A stretch of 7,548 bases of DNA from Spirochaetaceae bacterium (GCA_031290405.1 JAITNO010000172.1:1-7548), one strand, 5' to 3'; counted from the stretch's first letter, positions 1-5,936 are shown. A program made the numbers and translations. The notes: generated by a model not told the origin, from the letters alone.

Positions 1-227
1 ATTTTTGCTTTGATTTCTTTTATAAGGGGCAGCAGCGGATAATCAACCTTGTCGCAGAGCGTAACCGACAACTCCTTCGTCCCCAAGGGCGAGGTCTCGA
101 TGACCCAATCCATCGGAAACTCCACGCTTTTGCCTACAAACTCTACCACCGCAATGCCCGAATACACCCTGCGGTAATAAATCGGAACGTCCTTGCGGAC
201 AATGTTTTTTACTTCGCGCACTGTCAT
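1..227 (-). CDS. Small hypothetical protein, N-terminal 75 codons (runs off left edge)
   Basis: Reading the minus strand from the ATG at 227-225 gives 75 sense codons without a stop, and the frame is still open at the window edge. The product begins MTVREVKNIVRKDVPIYYRR and continues with a hydrophobic patch (YSGIAVVEFVG, about 22-32), then a polar and beta-like stretch, and a segment near the edge with VDYPLLPLIKEIKAK (61-75). There is no signal peptide or transmembrane helix. A purine-rich ribosome binding site (GAGGGGAAGAG, minus strand, 242-232) lies just before the ATG, which supports the start. It is transcribed divergently from mnmG. I do not recognise the family. The mix of charged and beta-strand-like segments suggests a small soluble cytoplasmic protein, possibly prophage-related or spirochaete-specific, but that is a guess. 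Other frames here are shadows with implausible composition. Confidence 0.6.
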   Translation of the reverse strand, partial: MTVREVKNIVRKDVPIYYRRVYSGIAVVEFVGKSVEFPMDWVIETSPLGTKELSVTLCDKVDYPLLPLIKEIKAK

Positions 228-269
228 TGTACTCTTCCCCTCTATAACATCGGCGTTTCATCGACATTC

Positions 270-298
270 TTAACAAAAACGCCCCCCGTGTCCATAGT
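270..298 (+). promoter_or_regulatory. Candidate sigma-70 promoter for mnmG
   Basis: TTAACA at 270-275 matches the -35 consensus at five of six positions. CATAGT at 293-298 matches the -10 consensus at four of six. The spacer is 17 bp. Transcription would start near 305, giving a leader of roughly 24 nt before the mnmG ATG at 329. It lies in the divergent gap and is the best-spaced pair seen on this strand. The call rests on motif match only. Confidence 0.4.
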
Positions 299-328
299 CT
301 TTCACCGCGCATAAGAGTATGCTGACCC

Positions 329-2140
329 ATGGATTACGATTGCATTGTTATAGGCGGCGGCCACGCCGGGCTCGAAGCCGCCCTGGCGACGGCCCGACTC
401 GGACTGCCCACCCTCATGCTCACGCTGAACCCCGACCGCATCTGCGCGCTCTCCTGCAACCCGGCCATAGGCGGCCTCTCGAAGGGCAACCTTGTCCGCG
501 AAGTCGACGCCCTCGGCGGCGAAATGGCCCGCCTCGCCGACGCCTCCATGCTCCAATGCCGCATCCTCAACCGCTCGCGCGGGCCGGCCGTCCAGGCCCC
601 CCGCGCCCAGGCGGACAAGGCGCTCTACCAGGCCCAGGCCCGCCGCGCCGCCGAACGCCAGACAAACCTCCACCTCTTCATGGATGAAGCCGTCGACCTG
701 CTCATCCGGGGAAACGCCGTCGCCGGCGTCCTTACCGCGCGCGGCAGGCGCATATCCGCCCGCGCCGTCATCCTTGCCGCGGGCACCTTCATGGAAGGCA
801 AAATCTTTATCGGAGAGTTCGACGCGCCGTGCGGCCGCCTGGGCGAGGCCGCCGCGCAGGGCCTGGGCGAGGCCTTGCGCGCAAAGGGCTTCCCCTTGAG
901 GCGCTTCAAAACGGGAACCCCGGCCCGCCTGGCCTCCCCCTCCATCAACTTCGACAAGCTTGAACGCCAAGACGGCGAGCCTTTCGCCCCCTTCTCGTTC
1001 TGCGGCGGGGAGGACGCGCACGCCCCGCCCGTCCCCTCGCCCGGCCTCCCCTGCCACATCGGCTACACAAACGCCCAGACGCACCGCATCATCCGTGAAA
1101 ACATCCACCGCTCACCCCTTTACTCGGGCAAAATCGTCGGAACCGGGCCCCGCTACTGCCCCTCCATCGAAGACAAGGTGATGCGCTTCCCCGACCGCGA
1201 CCGCCATCACCTCTTTATCGAGCCTGAAGGTCTTGGCACTAACGAACATTACCTCAACGGCCTCTCCTCCTCCATGCCCGAAGATGTGCAGGAACGCTTT
1301 GTTCGTACGATATGCGGCCTGGAAGACGCCCGCATCGTCCGGCCCGCCTATGCCGTCGAATACGACTGCCTTGACCCGCTGGACCTCTATCCCACCCTCG
1401 AATCCAAGCGGCTGTCGGGTTTTTACTGCGCGGGGCAGACCAACGGATCCTCCGGCTACGAGGAGGCCGCCGCCCAGGGCATCGTCGCCGGCGTCAACGC
1501 CGCGCAAAAAATACGCGGCGAGCCTCCGCTGGTCTTGAGCCGCGCCGAAGCCTACATCGGCGTGCTGATTGACGACTTGACGACGCTCGGCACGAAAGAG
1601 CCCTACCGGATGTTCACCTCCCGCGCCGAACACCGCCTGATCCTGCGGCACGACACCGCCGACGGCCGCCTGACCCCCAAAGGCCGCGCAATCGGCCTCG
1701 TCGACGACCGCCGCTGGGAACTGTGGACGCGCAAAGCCGAGTCCATCGACGCCATTAAGGATCTGCTGGCAAACCGAAAGGCACTCGCGTCCATGAACAA
1801 CGAAAAGCTTGCGATGAATGCCGAACGCGTGCGGGCCCTGGCCGAATGCGCGCCTGAATTGCGGGATTACCCCACGCCGTGGGTCGAGCGGGCGGTTCTG
1901 GACATCGCCTATGCCGGTTATATAGAAAAAGAAGAGCGGACGGCGGCGCGGCTTGGCAAGCTTGAGGCGATGAAGCTTCCGCCTGATATGGATTATGCCG
2001 CGCTGAACGCCCTTTCCGTCGAGGCGCGGGAGAAGCTTGCGGCGACGAGGCCGCTTTCCGTGGGGCAGGCGGCGCGCATCCCCGGCGTGCGGCAGGGGGA
2101 CGTCGCCCTGCTGATGGTCTTGGCGGGCAGGAGAAGTTGA
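329..2140 (+). CDS. mnmG: MnmG (GidA), tRNA U34 carboxymethylaminomethyl-modification enzyme
   Basis: MnmG works with the GTPase MnmE in the cytoplasm to install the (carboxymethyl)aminomethyl group on C5 of wobble uridine 34 in a subset of tRNAs, using FAD and methylene-tetrahydrofolate. The 603-residue product is close to the usual 620-630. The N-terminal FAD dinucleotide-binding motif is GGGHAGLEAA (9-18), followed by LSCNPAIGGLSKGN (41-54). The first family signature, GPRYCPSIEDKVMRF, is at 273-287 and the second, AGQTNGSSGYEEAAAQG, at 368-384. The two conserved cysteines are present as Cys43 and Cys277. The C-terminal helical MnmE/tRNA-interacting region ends with YAGYIEKEE (528-536) and LSVGQAARIPGV (576-587). 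The start has only a weak AAGAG (313-317), but the protein aligns from this Met with the family. The ATG at 319 is in another frame. Neither mnmE nor rsmG is adjacent. Codon choice changes near the 3' end (see findings). Confidence 0.98.
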   Translation: MDYDCIVIGGGHAGLEAALATARLGLPTLMLTLNPDRICALSCNPAIGGLSKGNLVREVDALGGEMARLADASMLQCRILNRSRGPAVQAPRAQADKALYQAQARRAAERQTNLHLFMDEAVDLLIRGNAVAGVLTARGRRISARAVILAAGTFMEGKIFIGEFDAPCGRLGEAAAQGLGEALRAKGFPLRRFKTGTPARLASPSINFDKLERQDGEPFAPFSFCGGEDAHAPPVPSPGLPCHIGYTNAQTHRIIRENIHRSPLYSGKIVGTGPRYCPSIEDKVMRFPDRDRHHLFIEPEGLGTNEHYLNGLSSSMPEDVQERFVRTICGLEDARIVRPAYAVEYDCLDPLDLYPTLESKRLSGFYCAGQTNGSSGYEEAAAQGIVAGVNAAQKIRGEPPLVLSRAEAYIGVLIDDLTTLGTKEPYRMFTSRAEHRLILRHDTADGRLTPKGRAIGLVDDRRWELWTRKAESIDAIKDLLANRKALASMNNEKLAMNAERVRALAECAPELRDYPTPWVERAVLDIAYAGYIEKEERTAARLGKLEAMKLPPDMDYAALNALSVEAREKLAATRPLSVGQAARIPGVRQGDVALLMVLAGRRS

Positions 2141-2161
2141 CGAACGGTCGGCAACTTCTCC
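2130..2161. repeat. Perfect 10-bp inverted repeat across the mnmG stop codon
   Basis: GGAGAAGTTG (2130-2139) is exactly mirrored by CAACTTCTCC (2152-2161), separated by 12 bases. The mnmG stop TGA (2138-2140) lies in the left arm and loop. As RNA this would form a stable stem-loop, so it could end or stabilise the mnmG transcript. However, no T-run follows directly (the nearest is GTTGTTTT at 2171-2178), so it is not a standard intrinsic terminator. Its centre coincides with that of the putative TetR operator described next, so the arms may be an extended operator instead. Confidence 0.5.
2136..2155. promoter_or_regulatory. Putative TetR operator, distal copy (O1)
   Basis: GTTGACGAACGGTCGGCAAC is an imperfect palindrome with 8 of 10 base pairs symmetric about 2145.5. 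It matches a second copy at 2233-2252 in 19 of 20 positions. The CGA...TCG core resembles operators of many TetR-family repressors, which often contain GACCGACCGGTCGGTC-like dyads. It ends 97 bp upstream of the second copy and lies upstream of the tetR promoter, overlapping the end of mnmG. Two binding sites upstream of a tetR gene fit autoregulation. Binding is inferred, not shown. Confidence 0.5.
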
Positions 2162-2203
2162 GAAATCGGCGTTGTTTTACGGTACAATGTGTAACTACGG
2201 CGC

Positions 2204-2232
2204 TTGTCAAGTTGTTGTCTTTTCCATAGGAT
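2204..2232 (+). promoter_or_regulatory. Candidate promoter of the tetR-efflux operon
   Basis: TTGTCA (2204-2209) matches the -35 consensus at five of six positions and TAGGAT (2227-2232) matches the -10 at four of six, with a 17-bp spacer. The start site would be near 2239-2240, only about 13 nt before the tetR ATG. The proximal palindrome begins directly after the -10, which is a typical repressor position. A second -10-like element, TACAAT (2183-2188, five of six), has no good -35 partner and is a weaker alternative. Confidence 0.5.
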
Positions 2233-2252
2233 GTTGACGAACGGTCGGTAAC
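2233..2252. promoter_or_regulatory. Putative TetR operator, proximal copy (O2)
   Basis: GTTGACGAACGGTCGGTAAC is the second copy of the repeat at 2136-2155, differing by one base (T2249 instead of C). The dyad extends two more pairs outward to 2231-2254, giving 9 of 12 symmetric pairs. It therefore touches the last two bases of the -10 element and the first two bases of the tetR ATG. A repressor bound here would cover the transcription start site and block the operon. This location, together with the duplicated sequence, is the main support for an operator call. Confidence 0.6.
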
Positions 2253-3530
2253 ATGACAAAGAATGAAATTTTACAAACTGCCTTTAAGGTCTGGGGAAAG
2301 ACTCTTTACCAGACGACGAGCTTGACGGACCTTGCTTCCGAGCTTGGCGTGACCAAACAGGCCCTCTACCGCCATTTTAAGACTAAAGACCTCTTGCTCA
2401 AGGCCATGGGCGAGGCGGTCAACGACAGATTCGCCGATTTTATCCGGGCGGATTACGAGGCGTGCCTTAACATGGACAACCTTGCCGAGATAGAACTCCG
2501 CCTAGCCAGGGTAACTTCAGAGTATTACATGAAAAACCGGAGCGATTTTCTCTTCATGATGATCTACCTTTTCGGGAGCAGCGAGCCGGAACTGAATCAA
2601 AGCGAGCAGCTGCGCGTGCGGGGGATTAGCATACCCGCATTGAGCGATGTCAACGAAAGCCTCGTCTACCCCAGCGACTTCCGCCTGGCGATGACGACGG
2701 TCATGTTTATGGTCGCAACGTTCCATTCCCACACTGAGGGGAATGGAGACGACAAAGGCTCAAGCCATGAGGTGATATCCACCTATCTGGATATGCTGAA
2801 CGCCCACATCCAATCGGGGCTGGGCCTGTCGGTTTCACATTTTACCGAAGAGACCTTCCTAAGGCTTGAAGAGGCGGTGCGGGATTGCGGCTTGGATCCG
2901 GTGGAAGACGAATCCCATCAAAAATTGTTAAACGCCGTCGCCAGCGCCGTCGCCGTGGCCGGACCCTGGGATGTTTCGATGGGGATGGTGGCGCAGCGTT
3001 CAGGGCTTTCAAAGAGCAGCCTCTACTCCCATTTTGAAAACCGCGAAGAGATGATCAAAGAGCTTTTTCTGACGGAAATCGGGCGGATAGCGTCCTATGC
3101 GGAAAAATGTTCCCTGTTGTCGGCCGTGCCCGAAGAGCAGCTCTACCTTGCCATAATCGGCATTGTTGTGTTTCTTCGGGAAAAATCCGACGTCATCCAT
3201 GTTTTGGACAGGTTGAAGACGAGGCGGGCGAATTTTAAGAAGCGCCATTGCGGTAAAACAAAACCGCCTTCCCCGATATATAAAAACTTTTCAAAGATAC
3301 GGAGACCGGACGGCTCCCTCCTCGTAAACGAGCGCAACACCGAGTGGATTTTATTTTTAATCGTCAATGTGTTGCAACGCCGTCCGGCAGACATGGACTA
3401 TTTAAGCATTCCAAACGAAAGCTTTAGGGCGCTCTTTAATTTTATCGCACGGGGAATAAAAAACGCCCCGGTAAAATATTTCCACGCCTCATCCGTCTGC
3501 CATAATAGGAATAAAAACAGCAATGAGTAA
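2253..3530 (+). CDS. TetR-family regulator with two tandem helix-turn-helix domains
   Basis: This 425-residue protein is about twice the length of a usual TetR repressor (about 200). The first DNA-binding domain is at 1-50, with the helix-turn-helix TSLTDLASELGVTKQALYRHF at about 22-42, joined to a helical ligand-domain-like region (55-205). A second domain begins near 221, with helix-turn-helix VSMGMVAQRSGLSKSSLYSHF at about 241-261, followed by FENREEMIKEL and another helical region. Residues 322-351 hold 12 Lys/Arg and no acidic residue. TetR proteins normally dimerise and release DNA on ligand binding, so this may act as a covalent pseudo-dimer. The ATG at 2253 is the only possible start: an in-frame stop (2235-2237) lies upstream with no other start between, and there is no clear Shine-Dalgarno. 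The gene is less GC-rich than mnmG. It stands 30 bp before the efflux genes and most likely controls them and itself. The ligand is unknown. Confidence 0.92.
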   Translation: MTKNEILQTAFKVWGKTLYQTTSLTDLASELGVTKQALYRHFKTKDLLLKAMGEAVNDRFADFIRADYEACLNMDNLAEIELRLARVTSEYYMKNRSDFLFMMIYLFGSSEPELNQSEQLRVRGISIPALSDVNESLVYPSDFRLAMTTVMFMVATFHSHTEGNGDDKGSSHEVISTYLDMLNAHIQSGLGLSVSHFTEETFLRLEEAVRDCGLDPVEDESHQKLLNAVASAVAVAGPWDVSMGMVAQRSGLSKSSLYSHFENREEMIKELFLTEIGRIASYAEKCSLLSAVPEEQLYLAIIGIVVFLREKSDVIHVLDRLKTRRANFKKRHCGKTKPPSPIYKNFSKIRRPDGSLLVNERNTEWILFLIVNVLQRRPADMDYLSIPNESFRALFNFIARGIKNAPVKYFHASSVCHNRNKNSNE

Positions 3531-3544
3531 CAATTTATGAGTAT

Positions 3545-3549
3545 AGAGG
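3545..3549 (+). promoter_or_regulatory. Ribosome binding site that selects the tolC-like start at 3561
   Basis: AGAGG lies 11 nt before the ATG at 3561. No comparable site precedes the in-frame ATG at 3537. Starting at 3561 also places a Met-Lys-Lys signal peptide at the very N-terminus, so the downstream start is preferred. Confidence 0.55.
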
Positions 3550-3560
3550 TTTATAAAGCA

Positions 3561-4919
3561 ATGAAAAAAAATATTTTTTTAAAGCGGTTTTTCTGCGGCG
3601 CGGCTCTGGCGCTTGCCCTTTCCGCCGGGACCGCCGCGGCGGAAGAGGCGCCCCCCCCAGATGCAAAGGATGAGGCGCAGAAACGGCATCTGTCCGTCGA
3701 CGAGGCGGTATCCCTGGCCATCGCCAACAATCTGGGGCTTGAATCAAACAGGGTGGACCTGAATACGAAAAAGCGGGCGTCCAACCTGGTGTGGAATCAG
3801 TTTTTGCCCATTGTAGGCCTTTCCAGCGGAACCGCAGCGCGTGCGGCCAATGCGCCGACCAATCCGCTGGCAAGCCCGTGGACGATAGGCGTAGGCTTTC
3901 AGATTCAATGGGCGCAACTGAATATCGCGATGTTTCAGGGCATTCAGACGATTCGCGACCAGTACGCGGCGGGCGCGCTCACATTCAACAAGGCTCAGAT
4001 TCAGCTTGAAAGGGATGTCCGAAAACTCTACTTGCAGATCCTGCTCCAACAGGAAACCCTCAAGGTTCAGGAAGAGAATCTTACCCTGGCCGATCAGCGC
4101 GTCGAGGTGGCAAGATCCAGGTACCGCGCAGGGCTTTCCCCCGAATTGACGCTGCTCCAGGCGCAGGTAACCAGAGACAACCTTATACCCACCGTCGAAC
4201 AAGTTCGGGACAGTATAAAAACCTTCATGGCCAATTTCGCCGTACTGCTCGGGCTTCCCTACGAGACCGAATTTGAGGTTGATTCCGTCGCACTTGAAAA
4301 CTTCGACATTCCCTTTAATATGGAAGAATTGATACGCAAGGCTTCCCAAGACAAGCCGGAAATTGTTGAATTGAGGGCAAACATCGTAGCAGCAAAGAGC
4401 GGCCGCAAAGCGCAGGCCTACCTCGCCTGGACGCCGACGATCACTTTTGGCTGGAATTATACGCCCACCTATGCCGACCAAACGGGAGCGGGCGGCAAAT
4501 GGACGGACGCGGGCGCCTTCAGCGTCGGGCTTTCCTGGAACATTAACGGGCTGCTGCCCTTTACCACACAGGGGAACGCCATAAGAGATTTGGACGACAA
4601 CATCACCAAGCTCGGCATCAGTCTGGCGCAGACGATTCAGGGCACGGAAGCCGAAGTCTACAGCAAAGTGTTCACGCTTCGCCAGGCTAAGGATTCCGTC
4701 CGCTCCCAGCAGGGAACGGTCGATCTGGCGATACGTTCGTCTCAACTGACGTCGCAAGCCTTTCGGGCGGGCTTGCAGGACCTGATTCAAGTCCAAGACG
4801 CGCAGAACCAGTTGCGTCAGTCTCAGCTTGGCTTAGCCCAGAAGCAGTTTGATTTTTTACTCGGGCTCATCGACTTGGAATATTCGCTGGGCGTGCCGTT
4901 TGGAACAATGTTGAAATAG
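3561..4919 (+). CDS. TolC-family outer-membrane efflux channel
   Basis: The product would be the outer-membrane exit duct of the tripartite pump. From the ATG at 3561 it is 452 residues (460 from the less likely ATG at 3537), normal for the outer membrane efflux protein family. A Sec signal peptide has a basic start (MKKNIFLKR), a hydrophobic core and a probable cut after AGTAAA near residue 27. It is not a lipoprotein. The family's two structural repeats are visible. The first is helical with YRAGLSPELTLLQAQVTRDN (188-207) and ends in VLLGLP (228-233). The second has FRAGLQDLIQVQDAQNQL (401-418) and ends in FLLGLIDLEYSLGVP (432-446). Predicted beta segments (WTIGVGFQIQW at 107-117; AFSVGLSWNING at 319-330) fit the membrane barrel strands. 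It follows tetR by 30 bp and precedes the adaptor by 54 bp. A C8 tract lies just after the signal peptide codons. The exact substrate cannot be read from the sequence. Confidence 0.95.
   Translation: MKKNIFLKRFFCGAALALALSAGTAAAEEAPPPDAKDEAQKRHLSVDEAVSLAIANNLGLESNRVDLNTKKRASNLVWNQFLPIVGLSSGTAARAANAPTNPLASPWTIGVGFQIQWAQLNIAMFQGIQTIRDQYAAGALTFNKAQIQLERDVRKLYLQILLQQETLKVQEENLTLADQRVEVARSRYRAGLSPELTLLQAQVTRDNLIPTVEQVRDSIKTFMANFAVLLGLPYETEFEVDSVALENFDIPFNMEELIRKASQDKPEIVELRANIVAAKSGRKAQAYLAWTPTITFGWNYTPTYADQTGAGGKWTDAGAFSVGLSWNINGLLPFTTQGNAIRDLDDNITKLGISLAQTIQGTEAEVYSKVFTLRQAKDSVRSQQGTVDLAIRSSQLTSQAFRAGLQDLIQVQDAQNQLRQSQLGLAQKQFDFLLGLIDLEYSLGVPFGTMLK
3651..3658. repeat. C8 homopolymer tract in the 5' end of the tolC-like gene
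   Basis: Eight consecutive C bases encode the Pro run right after the predicted signal peptide cleavage site (Ala-Pro-Pro-Pro). A8 (3564-3571) and T7 (3574-3580) tracts lie in the first seven codons. A one-base slip in any of them would throw the channel gene out of frame near its start. Confidence 0.9.
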
Positions 4920-4961
4920 AAGGGCTGCGGGTATGAGATTACCCCATGCTCTGCAATCCAT

Positions 4962-4966
4962 AGGAG
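4962..4966 (+). promoter_or_regulatory. Strong ribosome binding site for the GTG-started adaptor gene
   Basis: AGGAG lies 7 nt before the GTG at 4974. It is the best Shine-Dalgarno in the window and fixes the unusual GTG start, which also yields a proper lipoprotein signal peptide. The rest of the 54-bp gap (4920-4973) shows only a weak 5-bp stem (GGGTA at 4929 with TACCC at 4940). Confidence 0.8.
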
Positions 4967-4973
4967 AAATAAC

Positions 4974-5936
4974 GTGTTAAAAAGTAAAGTAAACCTTATC
5001 GCACTAGCGGCAATCTTCGCGGTAGCGTCCTGCAACAGACAGGGCGGCGAGGCGGCGGCGGGCGGCGGCAGAGGCGGGGCGGCGACGGGAACGGAAGTTA
5101 CCGTTTTTGCGGTCAATACGACGGAAGCGGTTAAAGGGCCGATCAGCGATTACATCGAGCTTTCAGGCGACCTTATCGCCGGCTCGACGGTGGACGCCTA
5201 TTCGGAAGCGGCCAAGGGCAAGGTTACCCGCGTCTACGTTTCCGTCGGGAGCAGAGTTGCGAAGGGCGACCGCATAGCCCTTATCGACCCGTCCCAGCCC
5301 GGCATGACCTACGTCGAGCACATCGTCGACGCCCCCATTTCCGGGACGGTAACCGATCTGCCCATCAAGGTCGGCATGACCATCTCCCAGACTACGTCGC
5401 TTGCGAAAATTTCAGGCGGCGGCGGCCTGGAGGTTCAACTGTATGTGCCCGAGCGCTACATTTCAAAGATCCGCAACGGCTTGTCTTGCCAGATCAGCCT
5501 CGACGCCTTCCCCGGAGAGCTTTTCCGAGGGAAGATCGACGAGGTAAGCCCCACGGTGGACGTCGCCTCCCGAACGGAGATGATCAAGGTGAACGTCGAC
5601 AATTCAAGCTCGCGCCTAAAGGTCGGAATGTTCGCCAAAGTGAAGATCATCACCGAAAACAAGAGCAACATCGTCCAAATCCCCGCCGGTGCCATCGTCC
5701 AGAGGGAAGGCAAAAACGTTGTGTTCGTCGCCACCCCCGACAACTCGGACAAAAGGTACAGCATCGCCCGCCAAATCGACGTAACTCCCGGCATAATCAT
5801 CGACAACGTTGCCGAGATACAATCAGGCTTGGAAAGCGGCGACCAAATCGTCACCAAAGGCATGAGCCTCCTCACCGACGAAGCGAAGATCAACGTCATC
5901 CAGAAGGATGCGGGCGTGGGGGGGCAAAATAAATGA
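4974..5936 (+). CDS. RND efflux periplasmic adaptor (membrane fusion protein), lipoprotein, hairpin-less
   Basis: The protein links the inner-membrane pump to the outer-membrane channel. It starts at GTG, read as Met, and has 320 residues. A lipoprotein signal peptide ends in AVAS-Cys20, so it is probably lipid-anchored on the periplasmic face. A Gly/Ala-rich linker follows (24-40). The two halves of the lipoyl domain are GKVTRVYVSVGSRVAKGDRI (82-101) and VDAPISGTVTDLPIKVGMTI (118-137). Only about 10-15 residues separate them, whereas typical adaptors insert a long coiled-coil hairpin of roughly 60 or more. A beta-barrel (about 151-230, with LEVQLYVPERYI and GELFRGKIDEVSP) and a membrane-proximal domain (231-310, VQIPAGAIVQREGKNVVFV) complete it. 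Borrelia BesA is a known adaptor without the hairpin. The stop overlaps the pump start at ATGA, which suggests translational coupling. A G7 tract lies in the final codons. Confidence 0.95.
   Translation: MLKSKVNLIALAAIFAVASCNRQGGEAAAGGGRGGAATGTEVTVFAVNTTEAVKGPISDYIELSGDLIAGSTVDAYSEAAKGKVTRVYVSVGSRVAKGDRIALIDPSQPGMTYVEHIVDAPISGTVTDLPIKVGMTISQTTSLAKISGGGGLEVQLYVPERYISKIRNGLSCQISLDAFPGELFRGKIDEVSPTVDVASRTEMIKVNVDNSSSRLKVGMFAKVKIITENKSNIVQIPAGAIVQREGKNVVFVATPDNSDKRYSIARQIDVTPGIIIDNVAEIQSGLESGDQIVTKGMSLLTDEAKINVIQKDAGVGGQNK
5918..5924. repeat. G7 homopolymer tract next to the pump start codon
   Basis: Seven consecutive G bases sit in the last codons of the adaptor gene, 8 nt before the pump ATG at 5933. 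It may serve as a crude Shine-Dalgarno for the pump. A slip here would alter the adaptor tail and the stop/start overlap. Confidence 0.9.

Noticed and set aside
228..269. Promoter for the minus-strand gene (TATAGA with TTGTTA or TTAAGA)
   Set aside because: The possible -35 elements are 21 to 24 bp away from the -10-like sequence, outside the normal range.
302..1108. Long minus-strand frame of 268 codons antisense to mnmG
   Set aside because: It lies entirely over the strongly conserved MnmG coding frame, is Gly/Ala/Arg-rich as expected from high GC, has no recognisable domain, and is a shadow frame.
3501..3506. CATAAT as a -10 for a separate promoter before the channel gene
   Set aside because: No convincing -35 lies at 16-18 bp upstream, and the 30-bp gap fits read-through from the tetR promoter.
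3537..3560. Upstream ATG giving the channel protein eight extra residues
   Set aside because: No Shine-Dalgarno precedes it, and the extra residues would displace the Met-Lys-Lys signal peptide. The ATG at 3561 has AGAGG upstream.
3744..4796. Minus-strand frame of 350 codons antisense to the tolC-like gene
   Set aside because: The + strand frame has a signal peptide, ribosome binding site and family repeats. The antisense product has no coherent fold features.
4929..4944. Small inverted repeat GGGTA...TACCC between channel and adaptor genes
   Set aside because: Only five pairs with a six-base loop and no T-run, so it is too weak for a terminator call in an operon.
5030..5092. GGC-rich stretch in the adaptor gene as a possible repeat array
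   Set aside because: It simply encodes the Gly/Ala-rich linker after the lipid-anchor Cys, without a regular repeat unit.
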